Part shown: in pieces, positions 6,741-15,310 of the stretch | Position numbering within the stretch: position 1 is the first letter of the stretch | Layout of the letters: each line of letters opens with the position of its first letter | Assembly: GCA_018222585.1 (NCBI GenBank) | Contig: JAAFAB010000005.1 | Location: 62,001 to 126,000, forward strand | DNA from: Paracoccaceae bacterium | Lineage (GTDB): Bacteria; Pseudomonadota; Alphaproteobacteria; Rhodobacterales; Rhodobacteraceae | Length of the DNA: 64,000 nt | Reading direction: 5' to 3' | Translations under genes and position numbers: made by a program | The notes under the pieces: generated by a model | What the model was told of the DNA's origin: nothing | Seen by the model: only the letters and a program-made list of their open reading frames with translations | The model's database searches: none

Positions 6741-8003
6741 TCAGCCCGGCAGGCGCGAGAACCCGCGCCCGATGCCGCGCCAGCCAAGGGCGGTCAGCAG
6801 GAACACCCCCAGTGTGGCGATGGCGAAGGGGGCCAGCAGGGCCGTTTCGCGCGGCACGATCTCTTCCGCCAGATCCACCGAAAGCCCCGAAAGCGCCAGG
6901 CCGACGGGCATCATCCCCCAGGAGCAGAGACGATAGAGGGAGTTGACCCGCCCCAGCATGGCGTCCGGCACGGCGCGCTGGCGGAACGAGATTGAAACCG
7001 TGTCCCAGAGCAGCCCGAAGAAGGAAAACAGCATCAGCGAGACCGACAGGCCGACCGCGCCCTGTACCAGCAGCAGCAGCGCGAAGGCGAAACCGCAGCA
7101 GAGCGCGGAGACCTGCGCCACCCGCGCCCCGGTGAAGCGGGCGACGAGGTGCCCCGCAACCACCCCGCCGATGATCCCGCCGAGCGCGCCGGCCGAGAGC
7201 ACCAGCCCGAAGGCCTCGGCCGAGAGATGCAGGTTCTCCTGCGCGTGGAGGACGAGGCCCACCACGATCATCTGGTGCAGCAGGTTGAACCCGCCGGTGA
7301 AGACCGCCAGCAGCCGCAACGTCGGCTCGGCCGCGAGAAAGCGGAAACCCTCAGCCAGTTCCTGCTGCCAGGGGCGACGGGCAGGGATGGCGCCGCGCCG
7401 GGGGATGGTGAGCCGCGCGAGGATGGTCGCCGCCACTAGGTAGGCCGCCGCATTGACCACGAAGGGCAACGGCAACGCCAGGCCGATCAGGAAGGCGCCG
7501 AGCGCGGGGCCCAGCAGGGTGTTTCCGACCAGTTCGACGGTAGAGAAGCGGGCGTTGGCATGTTCCAGCCGCCCATGATCGACGATGGAGGGCAGCACGG
7601 TCTGCGCCGCCGTATCGCGGAATACCTCGGCCATGCCGATGACCAGCGCGCAGAGCGCAAGGGCGGTGAAGAGCAGCGGGTCCGAGGCGCCCTCGGCAGG
7701 GGGCGCGGCAAGCGGCAGCTCCTGCCAGATGCAGGCGGCGGCCAGGCCGAAGGCCAGCCCCCGGGTCACGTCCATCGCCAGCAGCAGCCGCTTGCGCTGC
7801 ACCCGGTCGGTGACCAGGCCCGCAGGGATCGCGAAGAGGAACCAGGGCAGACGTAGCGCCACCGGCATCAGGGCGATCAGGAAGGGGTCGCGGGTCAGCG
7901 CCGAGGCCAGCCAGGTCCAGGCCAGCGTGGCGATCCCGTCGCCCATGTTGGTGAGGCCGGCGGCCAGAAGGAAGCGGCGGAAGGTCTTGGGATCCTGGGG
8001 CAT
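6741..8003 (-). CDS. MFS transporter (exporter type)
   Basis: A 420-residue major facilitator with about twelve hydrophobic segments. The loop between helices 2 and 3 carries the MFS motif A variant AGLVTDRVQRKRLLLAMD. The start region (RRFLLAAGLTNMGDGIATLAWTWLASALT) and the layout resemble the MFS_3 / enterobactin-exporter-like group that includes macrolide and siderophore exporters. The substrate cannot be told. It is a single-gene unit, convergent with luxR and followed by a hairpin (6704-6732). The ATG at 8003 is the natural start, giving the first helix within 30 residues. Confidence 0.88.
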   Translation of the reverse strand: MPQDPKTFRRFLLAAGLTNMGDGIATLAWTWLASALTRDPFLIALMPVALRLPWFLFAIPAGLVTDRVQRKRLLLAMDVTRGLAFGLAAACIWQELPLAAPPAEGASDPLLFTALALCALVIGMAEVFRDTAAQTVLPSIVDHGRLEHANARFSTVELVGNTLLGPALGAFLIGLALPLPFVVNAAAYLVAATILARLTIPRRGAIPARRPWQQELAEGFRFLAAEPTLRLLAVFTGGFNLLHQMIVVGLVLHAQENLHLSAEAFGLVLSAGALGGIIGGVVAGHLVARFTGARVAQVSALCCGFAFALLLLVQGAVGLSVSLMLFSFFGLLWDTVSISFRQRAVPDAMLGRVNSLYRLCSWGMMPVGLALSGLSVDLAEEIVPRETALLAPFAIATLGVFLLTALGWRGIGRGFSRLPG

Positions 8004-8126
8004 GGCGGTCTTTCCGAAACGTATCGGCCCAAGCTAGCGCCTCAAGCGCGGTTGAGGACAAGTGGAAAAGATCCCGTCGGACCAAGGGCTTCGTCACGCC
8101 CTCCGACATGCACCCCGCCGACATGC

Positions 8127-8152
8127 AAAAGGGCCGGGATAACCCGGCCCTT
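8127..8152 (-). terminator. Intrinsic terminator of rpsB-tsf
   Basis: GGGCCGGG (8131-8138) and CCCGGCCC (8143-8150) form an 8-bp stem with loop ATAA. On the minus strand it is followed by TTTT (complement of 8127-8130). It lies about 40 bp after the tsf stop. Confidence 0.85.
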
Positions 8153-8190
8153 CGCATTCACTGTCCAATTTGCCTCGCGGCGGCAGGCGA

Positions 8191-9066
8191 TCAGCCCTGA
8201 GCGGCCTTGGCCACTTCGGCGGCGAAATCTTCCTGTTCCTTCTCGATGCCTTCACCGACCTGCAGGCGCACGAAGCCGACGATCTCGGCACCGGCTTCCT
8301 TGGCGGCTTCCTCGACCGTCAGGTCGGGGTTCATCACGAAGGACTGGCCCAGCAGGGTCACCTCGCCGAGGAACTTCTTCATCCGGCCGACGATCATCTT
8401 CTCGATCACGGCGTCCGGCTTGCCGGATTCACGGGCGATGTCGATCTGCACCTGACGCTCTTTCTCGACGACGGCGGGGTCCAGGTCGGATTCGTTCAGC
8501 GCGGCGGGATTGGCGGCGGCGATATGCATCGCGACCTGCTTGCCGAAGGCTTCGTCGCCGCCCTTCAGGGCAACGAGGACGCCGATCTGGCCGAGGCCGG
8601 CAGCGGCGGCGTTGTGGACATAGGTCGCCACGACATCGCCTTCGATCTTGGCCATCCGGCGCAGGGTCATGTTCTCGCCGATCTTGGCGATCTTGTCGGT
8701 CAGGACTTCGGAGACCTTCTTGCCGTCCATGTCCGCATCGGCCAGAGCCTCGATGCTGTCGACACCGGTGGCAACCTTGGCGATGCCGGCGACCATGTCC
8801 TGGAACTCGGCGTTCTTGGCGACGAAGTCGGTCTCGGCGTTCACCTCGACGGCAACACCCACACCACCGTTCACCTCGACGGCCACGAGGCCCTCGGCGG
8901 CGGTCCGGCCGGATTTCTTGGCGGCCTTCGCCAGGCCCTTGGTGCGCAGCCAGTCAACGGCGGCTTCCATGTCGCCATCGGTTTCGGTCAGGGCCTTCTT
9001 GGCATCCATCATGCCTGCGCCGGTCATCTCGCGCAGTTCTTTAACCTGTGCAGCAGTGATCGCCAT
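8191..9066 (-). CDS. tsf: Translation elongation factor Ts
   Basis: A 291-residue EF-Ts, the nucleotide exchange factor that reloads EF-Tu with GTP. The N-terminal UBA-like part has the signature [18 protein letters not shown]. The core domain has [12 protein letters not shown], which contacts EF-Tu, and the C-terminal module follows. Length is normal for alphaproteobacteria. It lies downstream of rpsB on the same strand, 78 bp apart, with an intercistronic hairpin between them; this is the usual bacterial rpsB-tsf arrangement. An AAGGAGAT ribosome binding site precedes the ATG at 9066. Confidence 0.98.
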   Translation of the reverse strand: MAITAAQVKELREMTGAGMMDAKKALTETDGDMEAAVDWLRTKGLAKAAKKSGRTAAEGLVAVEVNGGVGVAVEVNAETDFVAKNAEFQDMVAGIAKVATGVDSIEALADADMDGKKVSEVLTDKIAKIGENMTLRRMAKIEGDVVATYVHNAAAAGLGQIGVLVALKGGDEAFGKQVAMHIAAANPAALNESDLDPAVVEKERQVQIDIARESGKPDAVIEKMIVGRMKKFLGEVTLLGQSFVMNPDLTVEEAAKEAGAEIVGFVRLQVGEGIEKEQEDFAAEVAKAAQG

Positions 9067-9095
9067 GGGGAGATCTCCTTGTCTGGAAGTAGGGT

Positions 9096-9120
9096 CCGGC
9101 CGCGGATATCACGCGGCCGG
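9096..9120 (-). promoter_or_regulatory. rpsB-tsf intercistronic hairpin
   Basis: CCGGCCGCG (9096-9104) and CGCGGCCGG (9112-9120) form a perfect 9-bp stem with a 7-nt loop between rpsB and tsf. It has no T-tract. It may act as an attenuator or mRNA-processing element setting the S2:EF-Ts ratio. Confidence 0.5.
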
Positions 9121-9144
9121 TGACAATTCTGTAACGCGGACGGC

Positions 9145-9924
9145 TTACGCCTGAGCTTCCGGCGCGGCGTCTTCGGCCAGGGCTTCTTCTCCGTAGCCTT
9201 CGACCAGTTCGCCGACGTCGACGCCTGCGGCACCCAGCTGGGCGGTCATGCCGTCCAGCGCAGCGCGCGAGGCCAGGTCGCAGTACAACGCGATGGCACG
9301 GGCCGCGTCATCGTTGCCGGGGATGATGTAGTCCACGCCTTCGGGCGAGCAGTTGGTGTCGACGATGGCGACGACGGGGATGCCCAGCTTCTTGGCTTCG
9401 GCGATGGCCAGCGACTCTTTCTTCACGTCGATGATGAAGAGCAGGTCGGGCACGCCGCCCATTTCGCGGATCCCGCCGAGCGATGCCTGAAGCTTGCCCT
9501 GCTCGCGTTCCATCTGGAGACGCTCTTTCTTGGTCATGCCCTCGGCGCCGCCTTCCAGGCGTTCGTCGATTTCCTTCAGACGGTTGATCGACTGGGAGAC
9601 GGTCTTCCAGTTGGTCAGCGTGCCGCCCAGCCAGCGGTGGTTCATGTAGTACTGAGCGCATTTCTCGGCAGCTTCGGCGATCGGTGCCGAGGCCTGGCGC
9701 TTGGTGCCGACGAACAGCACGCGGCCGTTCTTGGCCACGGTTTCGCGGATCACGTTCAGCGCGGCGTCCAGCATCGGGACGGTCTGCGTCAGGTCGAGAA
9801 TGTGGATGCCGTTGCGGGCGCCGTAGATGAACTCTCCCATGCGGGGGTTCCAGCGCTGCGTCTGGTGGCCGAAGTGCACGCCAGCTTCAAGCAGCTGACG
9901 CATGGAGAACTCGGGAAGAGCCAT
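9145..9924 (-). CDS. rpsB: 30S ribosomal protein S2
   Basis: A 259-residue S2 of the small ribosomal subunit. Signature segments are [19 protein letters not shown] near the N-terminus and [24 protein letters not shown] in the middle. The acidic C-terminal tail ([13 protein letters not shown]) is typical of alphaproteobacterial S2. The start at 9924 is chosen because S2 begins with [11 protein letters not shown] and GGAAAGGAT precedes it; the frame is open further upstream into the leader, which is not protein-like. A good promoter lies about 110 nt upstream. Confidence 0.98.
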   Translation of the reverse strand: MALPEFSMRQLLEAGVHFGHQTQRWNPRMGEFIYGARNGIHILDLTQTVPMLDAALNVIRETVAKNGRVLFVGTKRQASAPIAEAAEKCAQYYMNHRWLGGTLTNWKTVSQSINRLKEIDERLEGGAEGMTKKERLQMEREQGKLQASLGGIREMGGVPDLLFIIDVKKESLAIAEAKKLGIPVVAIVDTNCSPEGVDYIIPGNDDAARAIALYCDLASRAALDGMTAQLGAAGVDVGELVEGYGEEALAEDAAPEAQA

Positions 9925-10042
9925 GTCTTTATCCTTTCCGGTTTGCGCCTTGGCGGGGGTGTGAGACCATCTGGTCAACCGGTGGACATGCGGGGATGTC
10001 TCCCCCACAGGCCCGACCCCGCCTGCGGGATTGAGTGGCGCC

Positions 10043-10071
10043 GCTATAGAGCCATTCCGCGGCCCTTGCAA
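10043..10071 (-). promoter_or_regulatory. Sigma-70-type promoter of rpsB-tsf
   Basis: On the minus strand, TTGCAA (10066-10071) and TATAGC (10043-10048) are separated by exactly 17 bp. This predicts a start near 10036 and a leader of about 110 nt. The leader could host S2 autoregulation, as known for rpsB in other bacteria, but no specific fold was recognised. Confidence 0.6.
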
Positions 10072-10080
10072 CACCCCTTT

Positions 10081-10119
10081 GCCACAGCGGCCTTGACGCT
10101 GGCGCCTGGCCGCTGTGGC
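10081..10119 (-). terminator. 12-bp hairpin after HupE/UreJ-like gene
   Basis: GCCACAGCGGCC (10081-10092) and its exact complement (10108-10119) form a perfect 12-bp stem with a 15-nt loop, 6 bp after the stop of the minus-strand gene. No T-tract follows on the minus strand. It separates this gene from the rpsB promoter. Confidence 0.6.
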
Positions 10120-10124
10120 CCGGC

Positions 10125-11201
10125 TCAGGCCGCCATGCGTACCAGAACCACGGCCAGCGCCGCCAGGCCGATCACCGCCGAGCCCGGCAGGCGCAGTTGG
10201 CGGGTCAGCACCGGGGTTTCCTCGATCCAGTTGGCCAGCAGGACATGCAACGCCAGGAAGATAACGGCAATGGCCAGCCACAGGCCAAGGACCGCCCCCA
10301 GGAGGGCGGGCGCCCCGGCCAGCATCGGCAGCCCCTCGGCCTGCAGCAGCCGCTCCCCCAGGATCAGACCGTGCAGGACGCCGAACAAGGTCACCCCGGC
10401 CCGCCGCAGCAAGGTCGGCCGGGGCATGGCGATATTGCCGGCAACGACCAACAGCGTGCTCAGCGCGATCAGCGCCGCCGGCCAGGGCCAGCCTGAGGTC
10501 AGCCCCGGCACCAGCAGCGGCCCGAGCCAGAGCGCCGCCCCCGCGCCCGCTCCATGCAGCATCACCTGCGGCAGCAGCACCTGCCCCCGGAAGCTGAGAA
10601 ACCCGAGCCCCAGCAGGAACAATACCACCGACGGCGCCCCAGGCAGCAGCAGCGCGAAGCCATGCGGCACGTAGGCCAGCAGCGCGGTCAGGCCGGGCAG
10701 CAGCACAGCCCCCTCCTGCGACAGCGGCGGCGACAGCTCTGACGGGGCCAGCAGGCGACCCCGGGGCAGACCATCATCGCCCTCGTGCTGGATCAGCAGC
10801 ATCCCTCCCCCGCCCAGCCACCTGACCCTGAGGCGCTGACGCGGCGCCTGCGGGGCCGCCGTGTAGCGCAGTGTCAGGGTCGGCGCGGCAATGCCGGCGA
10901 GGCCGACCAGTTGCAGGGGGATCTCCTCGCCCCGCGCGGTCTGCAGGACCAGCGGCGGCGCGGCTTCCAGCGCGCTGCGCAGCGCCTGCTCGGACGGATC
11001 TGCGGTGATCGGCGCGCCAGCAGCAGGCATGTGCAGGGTCAGCACCAGCCCCTCCTCGCCCGGCTGGAGCCGCAGCAGGGAGGGCAGGACGAGGTCACTT
11101 GCCCGGGCGGGCGGCACCGTCAGAAGGCACAGAAGCGCCAGCAACAGCGGGACGCACAGCCGAAGCCGTCGGGGGAATGTCGCGGCACGGGCCGGAAACA
11201 T
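10125..11201 (-). CDS. HupE/UreJ-like membrane protein
   Basis: A 358-residue protein. The N-terminus is a signal peptide ([14 protein letters not shown] then PPARA-S). A periplasmic domain of about 150 residues follows, then six to seven hydrophobic segments. The layout (signal peptide, soluble domain, C-terminal membrane domain with [13 protein letters not shown]) matches the HupE/UreJ_2 family, linked in some members to nickel or cobalt uptake. The usual metal-binding H...G.DH motif in the first membrane helix is not intact here ([17 protein letters not shown]), so metal transport is doubtful. The ATG at 11201 is the first ATG; a TTG at 11264 is an alternative. It is a single-gene unit. 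Confidence 0.65.
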   Translation of the reverse strand: MFPARAATFPRRLRLCVPLLLALLCLLTVPPARASDLVLPSLLRLQPGEEGLVLTLHMPAAGAPITADPSEQALRSALEAAPPLVLQTARGEEIPLQLVGLAGIAAPTLTLRYTAAPQAPRQRLRVRWLGGGGMLLIQHEGDDGLPRGRLLAPSELSPPLSQEGAVLLPGLTALLAYVPHGFALLLPGAPSVVLFLLGLGFLSFRGQVLLPQVMLHGAGAGAALWLGPLLVPGLTSGWPWPAALIALSTLLVVAGNIAMPRPTLLRRAGVTLFGVLHGLILGERLLQAEGLPMLAGAPALLGAVLGLWLAIAVIFLALHVLLANWIEETPVLTRQLRLPGSAVIGLAALAVVLVRMAA

Positions 11202-11483
11202 GGCGATACTCTTACACAACAGGACACCTCTTGACCGGCGGCGCCACACACAAACGCCGGACAAGCTAACGATCCCCGGAGGGTATACCGAAAAGCCGAA
11301 AAGGCGAGGATTTTCGCAGGAAGCGGGGTCGGCAAAAGGTCGAACCCGCTGTCGGGCGACCTATCAGGCCGCGCGCCGGGCGCGGCGGGGACGCCGTTGC
11401 GCTCCCGGATCCGCCCGGGCGAGGCCGGGCAAGAACGCTCACGTCAGGCTTGCGCCGGGCCCGCTCCGGCGGCAAAAGACCAC

Positions 11484-12389
11484 ATGACCCGGCAAAGCTC
11501 TTCCCCTTCCGACATCCTCTGCATCGGCGCGGTGCTCTGGGACATCATCGGCCGTTCCGCCAGCCACATGCGGCAGGGCTCGGACGTGCCCGGGCGGATC
11601 ACCCGCCTGCCCGGCGGGGTGGCGATGAACATCGCCATGACGCTGGCACGCTTCGGGATGCGCCCGGCACTGCTGACCGCCATCGGCCGCGACGCGGAGG
11701 GGGACGAACTGGTGCGCGCCTGCGCCGAGCTGGGCATGGAGACGGCGCATATCTACCGCTCGGACGACCTGCCGACGGATCGCTACATGGCGGTCGAGGG
11801 CGCCAACGGCCTGATCGCCGCCATCGCCGACGCCCATTCGCTTGAAGCCGCCGGAGCCAAGATCCTGCGCCCGCTGACCGATGGCACCCTTGCCAGCGCC
11901 GAGGCCCCCTACAGCGGCCCCGTGGCCCTGGACGGCAACCTGACACAGCGCCTGCTGGAAGAGATCGCCGCCGCCCCCGCCTTTGCCCGGGCCGACCTGC
12001 GCGTCGCGCCCGCCTCGCCCGGCAAGGCCGAACGGCTGCGCCCCTTCCTGACCCATGGCCGCGCCCTGCTCTACGTCAACCTCGAAGAGGCCGGGCTGCT
12101 CTGTCAGCGCGAATTCACCTCGGCCGAGGCCGCCGCCGCCGGGCTGCTGGACCGCGGCGCCCGCCGGGTGCTGGTGACCGATGGCGGCCGCCCGGCCTGC
12201 GACGGCAGCGCCGAGGGGCTGGTCACCGGCTGCCCGCCCGAGGTGCTGGTCACCCGCGTCACCGGCGCCGGCGACACCTTCATGGCCGCCCATATCGTCG
12301 CCGAGGCCGAGGGCACCCCCCGGGCCGAGGCGCTGGAGCGTGCGCTCGCCGCCGCGGCGCGCTATGTCTCTGGCGAGACCGGACTCTGA
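11484..12389 (+). CDS. psuK: Pseudouridine kinase (PfkB family)
   Basis: A 301-residue ribokinase/PfkB-family sugar kinase. The N-terminus has DILCIGAVLWDIIGR and the substrate-site LPGGVAMNIAMTLARFG. The C-terminus has the PfkB signature VTGAGDTFMAAH with the catalytic Asp. It lies 24 bp upstream of psuG, which fixes the likely substrate: it phosphorylates pseudouridine to pseudouridine 5'-phosphate, which PsuG then cleaves. The ATG at 11484 is chosen because family homology starts about 10 residues later; the frame is open upstream in GC-rich non-coding DNA. No nucleoside transporter is adjacent. Confidence 0.9.
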   Translation: MTRQSSSPSDILCIGAVLWDIIGRSASHMRQGSDVPGRITRLPGGVAMNIAMTLARFGMRPALLTAIGRDAEGDELVRACAELGMETAHIYRSDDLPTDRYMAVEGANGLIAAIADAHSLEAAGAKILRPLTDGTLASAEAPYSGPVALDGNLTQRLLEEIAAAPAFARADLRVAPASPGKAERLRPFLTHGRALLYVNLEEAGLLCQREFTSAEAAAAGLLDRGARRVLVTDGGRPACDGSAEGLVTGCPPEVLVTRVTGAGDTFMAAHIVAEAEGTPRAEALERALAAAARYVSGETGL

Positions 12390-12413
12390 CCTTCCTCCCC
12401 CAAAAGGTTCCCC

Positions 12414-13319
12414 ATGCTGAAACTGAAGAAATCCTCCGAACTGGCGGCGGCGCAGGCCGCGGGCAAGCCCGTGGTGGCGCTGGAAAGCACCATCATCACC
12501 CACGGGATGCCCTATCCGCAGAACCTGGAGACCGCCCGCCAGGTCGAGGACGACATCCGCGCCGAGGGTGCCGTGCCCGCCACCATGGCGGTCATTGACG
12601 GCACGCTGCACGCCGGCCTCGAACCCGCCGAGCTTGAGGCGCTGGCCCAGGCCAGGGACGTGGCCAAGCTGTCGCGCGCCGATTTCGCCGCCTGCATGGC
12701 GCGCGGCGGCACCGGCGCCACCACCGTGGCCGCGACGATGATCGCCGCCCGCCTCGCCGGGATCGAGGTCTTCGCCACCGGTGGCATCGGCGGCGTGCAT
12801 CGCGGCGCGGAAGAGAGCTTCGACATCTCCGCCGACCTCTCGGAGCTGGCCCAGACCGCCGTCACCGTCGTGGCCGCAGGCGCCAAGGCGATCCTCGACA
12901 TCCCGAAGACCCTGGAAGTGCTGGAAACCAACGGCGTGCCGGTCATCGCCTTCGGCCAGGACGAGCTGCCCGCCTTCTGGTCGCGCCGCTCGGGCCTTGC
13001 CGCGCCGCTGTCGATGGACACCCCGGCAGAGATCGCCGCCGCACACCGGATGCGCGCCGCCCTCGGCCTGCCCGGCGGCCAGCTGGTCGCCAACCCGGTG
13101 CCCGAGGCCGACGAGATCCCCCGCGACGAGATCGAGCCGATCATCACCCAGGCGCTTGCCGAGGCCGAGGCGCAGGGCGTCACCGCCAAGCAGGTCACCC
13201 CCTTCCTGCTGCAACGCATCTTCGAACTGACCGGGGGGCGGTCCCTGGCGACCAATATCGCGCTGGTGCGCAACAATGCCCGGCTGGCCGCCCGGATCGC
13301 CCAGGCGCTGAGCGAATGA
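12414..13319 (+). CDS. psuG: Pseudouridine-5'-phosphate glycosidase
   Basis: A 301-residue PsuG, which splits the C-C glycosidic bond of pseudouridine 5'-phosphate to give uracil and ribose 5-phosphate. Family hallmarks are VVALESTIITHGMPYPQN near the N-terminus, the ARGGTGATTVAATM segment, FATGGIGGVHRGAEESFDIS and the late LTGGRSLATNIALV. Length matches the family. It forms an operon with psuK and is followed by a strong GC hairpin (13324-13356). Together the two genes salvage the modified nucleoside released by RNA turnover. Confidence 0.95.
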   Translation: MLKLKKSSELAAAQAAGKPVVALESTIITHGMPYPQNLETARQVEDDIRAEGAVPATMAVIDGTLHAGLEPAELEALAQARDVAKLSRADFAACMARGGTGATTVAATMIAARLAGIEVFATGGIGGVHRGAEESFDISADLSELAQTAVTVVAAGAKAILDIPKTLEVLETNGVPVIAFGQDELPAFWSRRSGLAAPLSMDTPAEIAAAHRMRAALGLPGGQLVANPVPEADEIPRDEIEPIITQALAEAEAQGVTAKQVTPFLLQRIFELTGGRSLATNIALVRNNARLAARIAQALSE

Positions 13320-13323
13320 CACC

Positions 13324-13356
13324 GCCCGGGCCGGTCGCCACGCGGCCGGCCCGGGC
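13324..13356 (+). terminator. Hairpin after psuKG
   Basis: GCCCGGGCCGG (13324-13334) and CCGGCCCGGGC (13346-13356) form a perfect 11-bp stem with an 11-nt loop right after the psuG stop. Only AATT follows, with no T-tract. Confidence 0.65.
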
Positions 13357-13434
13357 AATTCGCCTCAGCCCCATTGCGGCCCGGCCCGTTCGCGCCTACC
13401 TTCCTGAGCCGAAACTCCTTTTCCCGGTCCCCAG

Positions 13435-14133
13435 ATGAACGATCCCCTGAACGATCCGCAACCCGCAGCTCCGACGGCCCGCCCCGGGCTCTTCGCGAGG
13501 CTGCGGTCGTCCTTCCTGACCGGGATCGTGGTCATCCTGCCCGTGGCGCTGACGATCTGGCTGCTCTGGACCCTGCTGGGCTGGGTCGACGGCTTCGTGC
13601 TGCCGCTGGTGCCCGAACGCTTCCAGCCCGAAAAGTACATCGGCATCAACCTGCGCGGCGTGGGGATCATCTTCTTCCTGGTGTTCACCATCATGGTGGG
13701 CTGGGTCGCCAAGGGGCTGATCGGCCGCTCACTGATCCGCTACGGCGAGGGCGTGGTCGACCGGATGCCCTTCGTGCGCTCGATCTACTCGGGCGCCAAG
13801 CAGATCGCCGAGACCGTCTTTGCCCAGTCCGAGCGCAGTTTCGAGGAAGCCTGCCTGGTGCAGTATCCGCGCAAGGGGATCTGGGCCATCGGCTTCGTCT
13901 CCACCGAGGCGCGCGGCGAGGTCGCCCGCCGGGCAGAGACCGGTTCGAAGCTGCTGTCGGTCTTCGTGCCGACCACGCCCAACCCCACCTCGGGCTTCCT
14001 GCTCTTCTTCCCCGAAGAGGACGTGGTCATGCTGGACATGACCATCGAGGATGCCGCCAAGCTGGTGATCTCGGCCGGGCTCGTCTACCCCAACGGGGTC
14101 GACCCGACCAAGCTGCCCGCCCCCAAGGGCTGA
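13435..14133 (+). CDS. DUF502 family membrane protein
   Basis: A 232-residue DUF502 protein. Two hydrophobic segments (FLTGIVVILPVALTIWLLWTL and VGIIFFLVFTIMVGWVAKGLIG) are followed by a soluble part with the family pattern RMPFVRSIYSGAKQIAETVF and PNPTSGFLLFFPEEDVV. DUF502 proteins occur widely in proteobacteria and plants (LIKE COV proteins) without a settled bacterial function. It is separated from psuG by a terminator-like hairpin, so it is likely transcribed on its own. A hairpin at 14164-14180 lies between it and the convergent patatin gene. Confidence 0.9.
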   Translation: MNDPLNDPQPAAPTARPGLFARLRSSFLTGIVVILPVALTIWLLWTLLGWVDGFVLPLVPERFQPEKYIGINLRGVGIIFFLVFTIMVGWVAKGLIGRSLIRYGEGVVDRMPFVRSIYSGAKQIAETVFAQSERSFEEACLVQYPRKGIWAIGFVSTEARGEVARRAETGSKLLSVFVPTTPNPTSGFLLFFPEEDVVMLDMTIEDAAKLVISAGLVYPNGVDPTKLPAPKG

Positions 14134-14163
14134 TCGCAAACCGCCAAGACAGCCGAGGACCGG

Positions 14164-14180
14164 CGGACCGCACCGGTCCG
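14164..14180. terminator. Hairpin between convergent DUF502 and patatin genes
   Basis: CGGACCG (14164-14170) and CGGTCCG (14174-14180) form a 7-bp stem with a 3-nt loop in the 67-bp gap between two convergent genes. It can serve both transcripts. Confidence 0.5.
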
Positions 14181-14200
14181 TCTGCCCGGTCAGGGACCGG

Positions 14201-15259
14201 CTATCCGAACATCTCTCTCAGGTCGACGGTGGAGTGATCATTCAGCGCCTCCCGGTGCTCTGCCAGGAACCTCTCGGCCGAAGCGCGCCCCGCCGCCTTC
14301 AGCGAGGTCAGCAGGTAGCCGTTCGGGAACATCTTGGTGGCCATCGACAGGTGCTGCATCACGCTGTCCTCGGCGATCATGTGCACCAGCACCCGTTTCT
14401 TCTCGTTCGAGCTGATGCGCCCGTCGTCCAGCAGGCGCTGCACGTATTCGATGGCCCGCAGCTCGCGCAGCAGGGACGAGTTGAAACTGATCTCGTTGAT
14501 CCGGTTCTGGATCTGGGCGGGCATCATCGGCAGCTCGGCGCGCTCCAGCGGATTGATCGAGACGATCAGCACGTCATCCGGCAGGTCCGGCCGGAACAGC
14601 GGGAACAGCGCCGGGTTGCCCGAGTAGCCGCCGTCCCAGAAGGCTTCCATCCGGTCGGACTTCGGGTCATGGAACTCGACCGCCGTGAACAGGGTCGGCA
14701 GGCAGGCCGAGGCCAGCAGCGCCTCGACGGTCAGCTCCTCGCCCTCGAAGACGCGGATTTTGCCATCTCGCACCTTGGTCGCGCAGACGAACAGGTCGGG
14801 GCCGCCCGCGCCGCAGACGGCCCCGAAATCGAACCGCTCGACGATGGGGCGCAGGGGATTGCGGTAGAAGGGGCCGAGCGCATAGGGCGTGGTCACCACC
14901 GAGAGCATGTCCGCCACCTGCCCGGCCATGGAGTATTCCAGAGCCCGGCCGATCTCCCGGGAGCCAGGCATCGGGATGCCGGCCATGAACCAGGTCCAGA
15001 AACCGTGTTCCTCGACCGCGCCCATCTGTGACCAGAACCAGTCAAGCTCGGCCCGCGCGCCCTCGCGCCCGTTCTTCGCCCAGCCGGCTTTCAGCGCGGC
15101 GCCGTTCATCGCCCCGGCAGAGGTGCCGGAGATGGCCGCGATCTCGAGGCTCTCGTCCTCGAGCAGCCGGTCCAGAACGCCCCAGGTGAAGGCGCCATGG
15201 GCGCCCCCGCCCTGCAGCGCCAGGTTGATCCGCTTGGTTTCCTGCTTGCCGGACGCCAT
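14201..15259 (-). CDS. Patatin-like phospholipase
   Basis: A 352-residue patatin-family serine hydrolase. It carries the oxyanion-hole motif LALQGGGAHGAFTWG, the nucleophile elbow SGTSAGAMNG (catalytic Ser) and the DGGYSGNPAL motif with the catalytic Asp. There is no signal peptide, so it should be cytoplasmic. It lies 51 bp downstream of bdhA on the same strand. Patatin-fold enzymes include phospholipases and, in some bacteria, intracellular polyhydroxybutyrate depolymerase-like esterases. The pairing with 3-hydroxybutyrate dehydrogenase makes a role in PHB or 3-hydroxybutyrate metabolism plausible, but this is inference. Confidence 0.9.
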   Translation of the reverse strand: MASGKQETKRINLALQGGGAHGAFTWGVLDRLLEDESLEIAAISGTSAGAMNGAALKAGWAKNGREGARAELDWFWSQMGAVEEHGFWTWFMAGIPMPGSREIGRALEYSMAGQVADMLSVVTTPYALGPFYRNPLRPIVERFDFGAVCGAGGPDLFVCATKVRDGKIRVFEGEELTVEALLASACLPTLFTAVEFHDPKSDRMEAFWDGGYSGNPALFPLFRPDLPDDVLIVSINPLERAELPMMPAQIQNRINEISFNSSLLRELRAIEYVQRLLDDGRISSNEKKRVLVHMIAEDSVMQHLSMATKMFPNGYLLTSLKAAGRASAERFLAEHREALNDHSTVDLREMFG

Positions 15260-15310
15260 GGTTCTCTCCTGCCGGGGTTTGGCGAGGCCCCGCCACGGCG
15301 GGGCCTTCGG

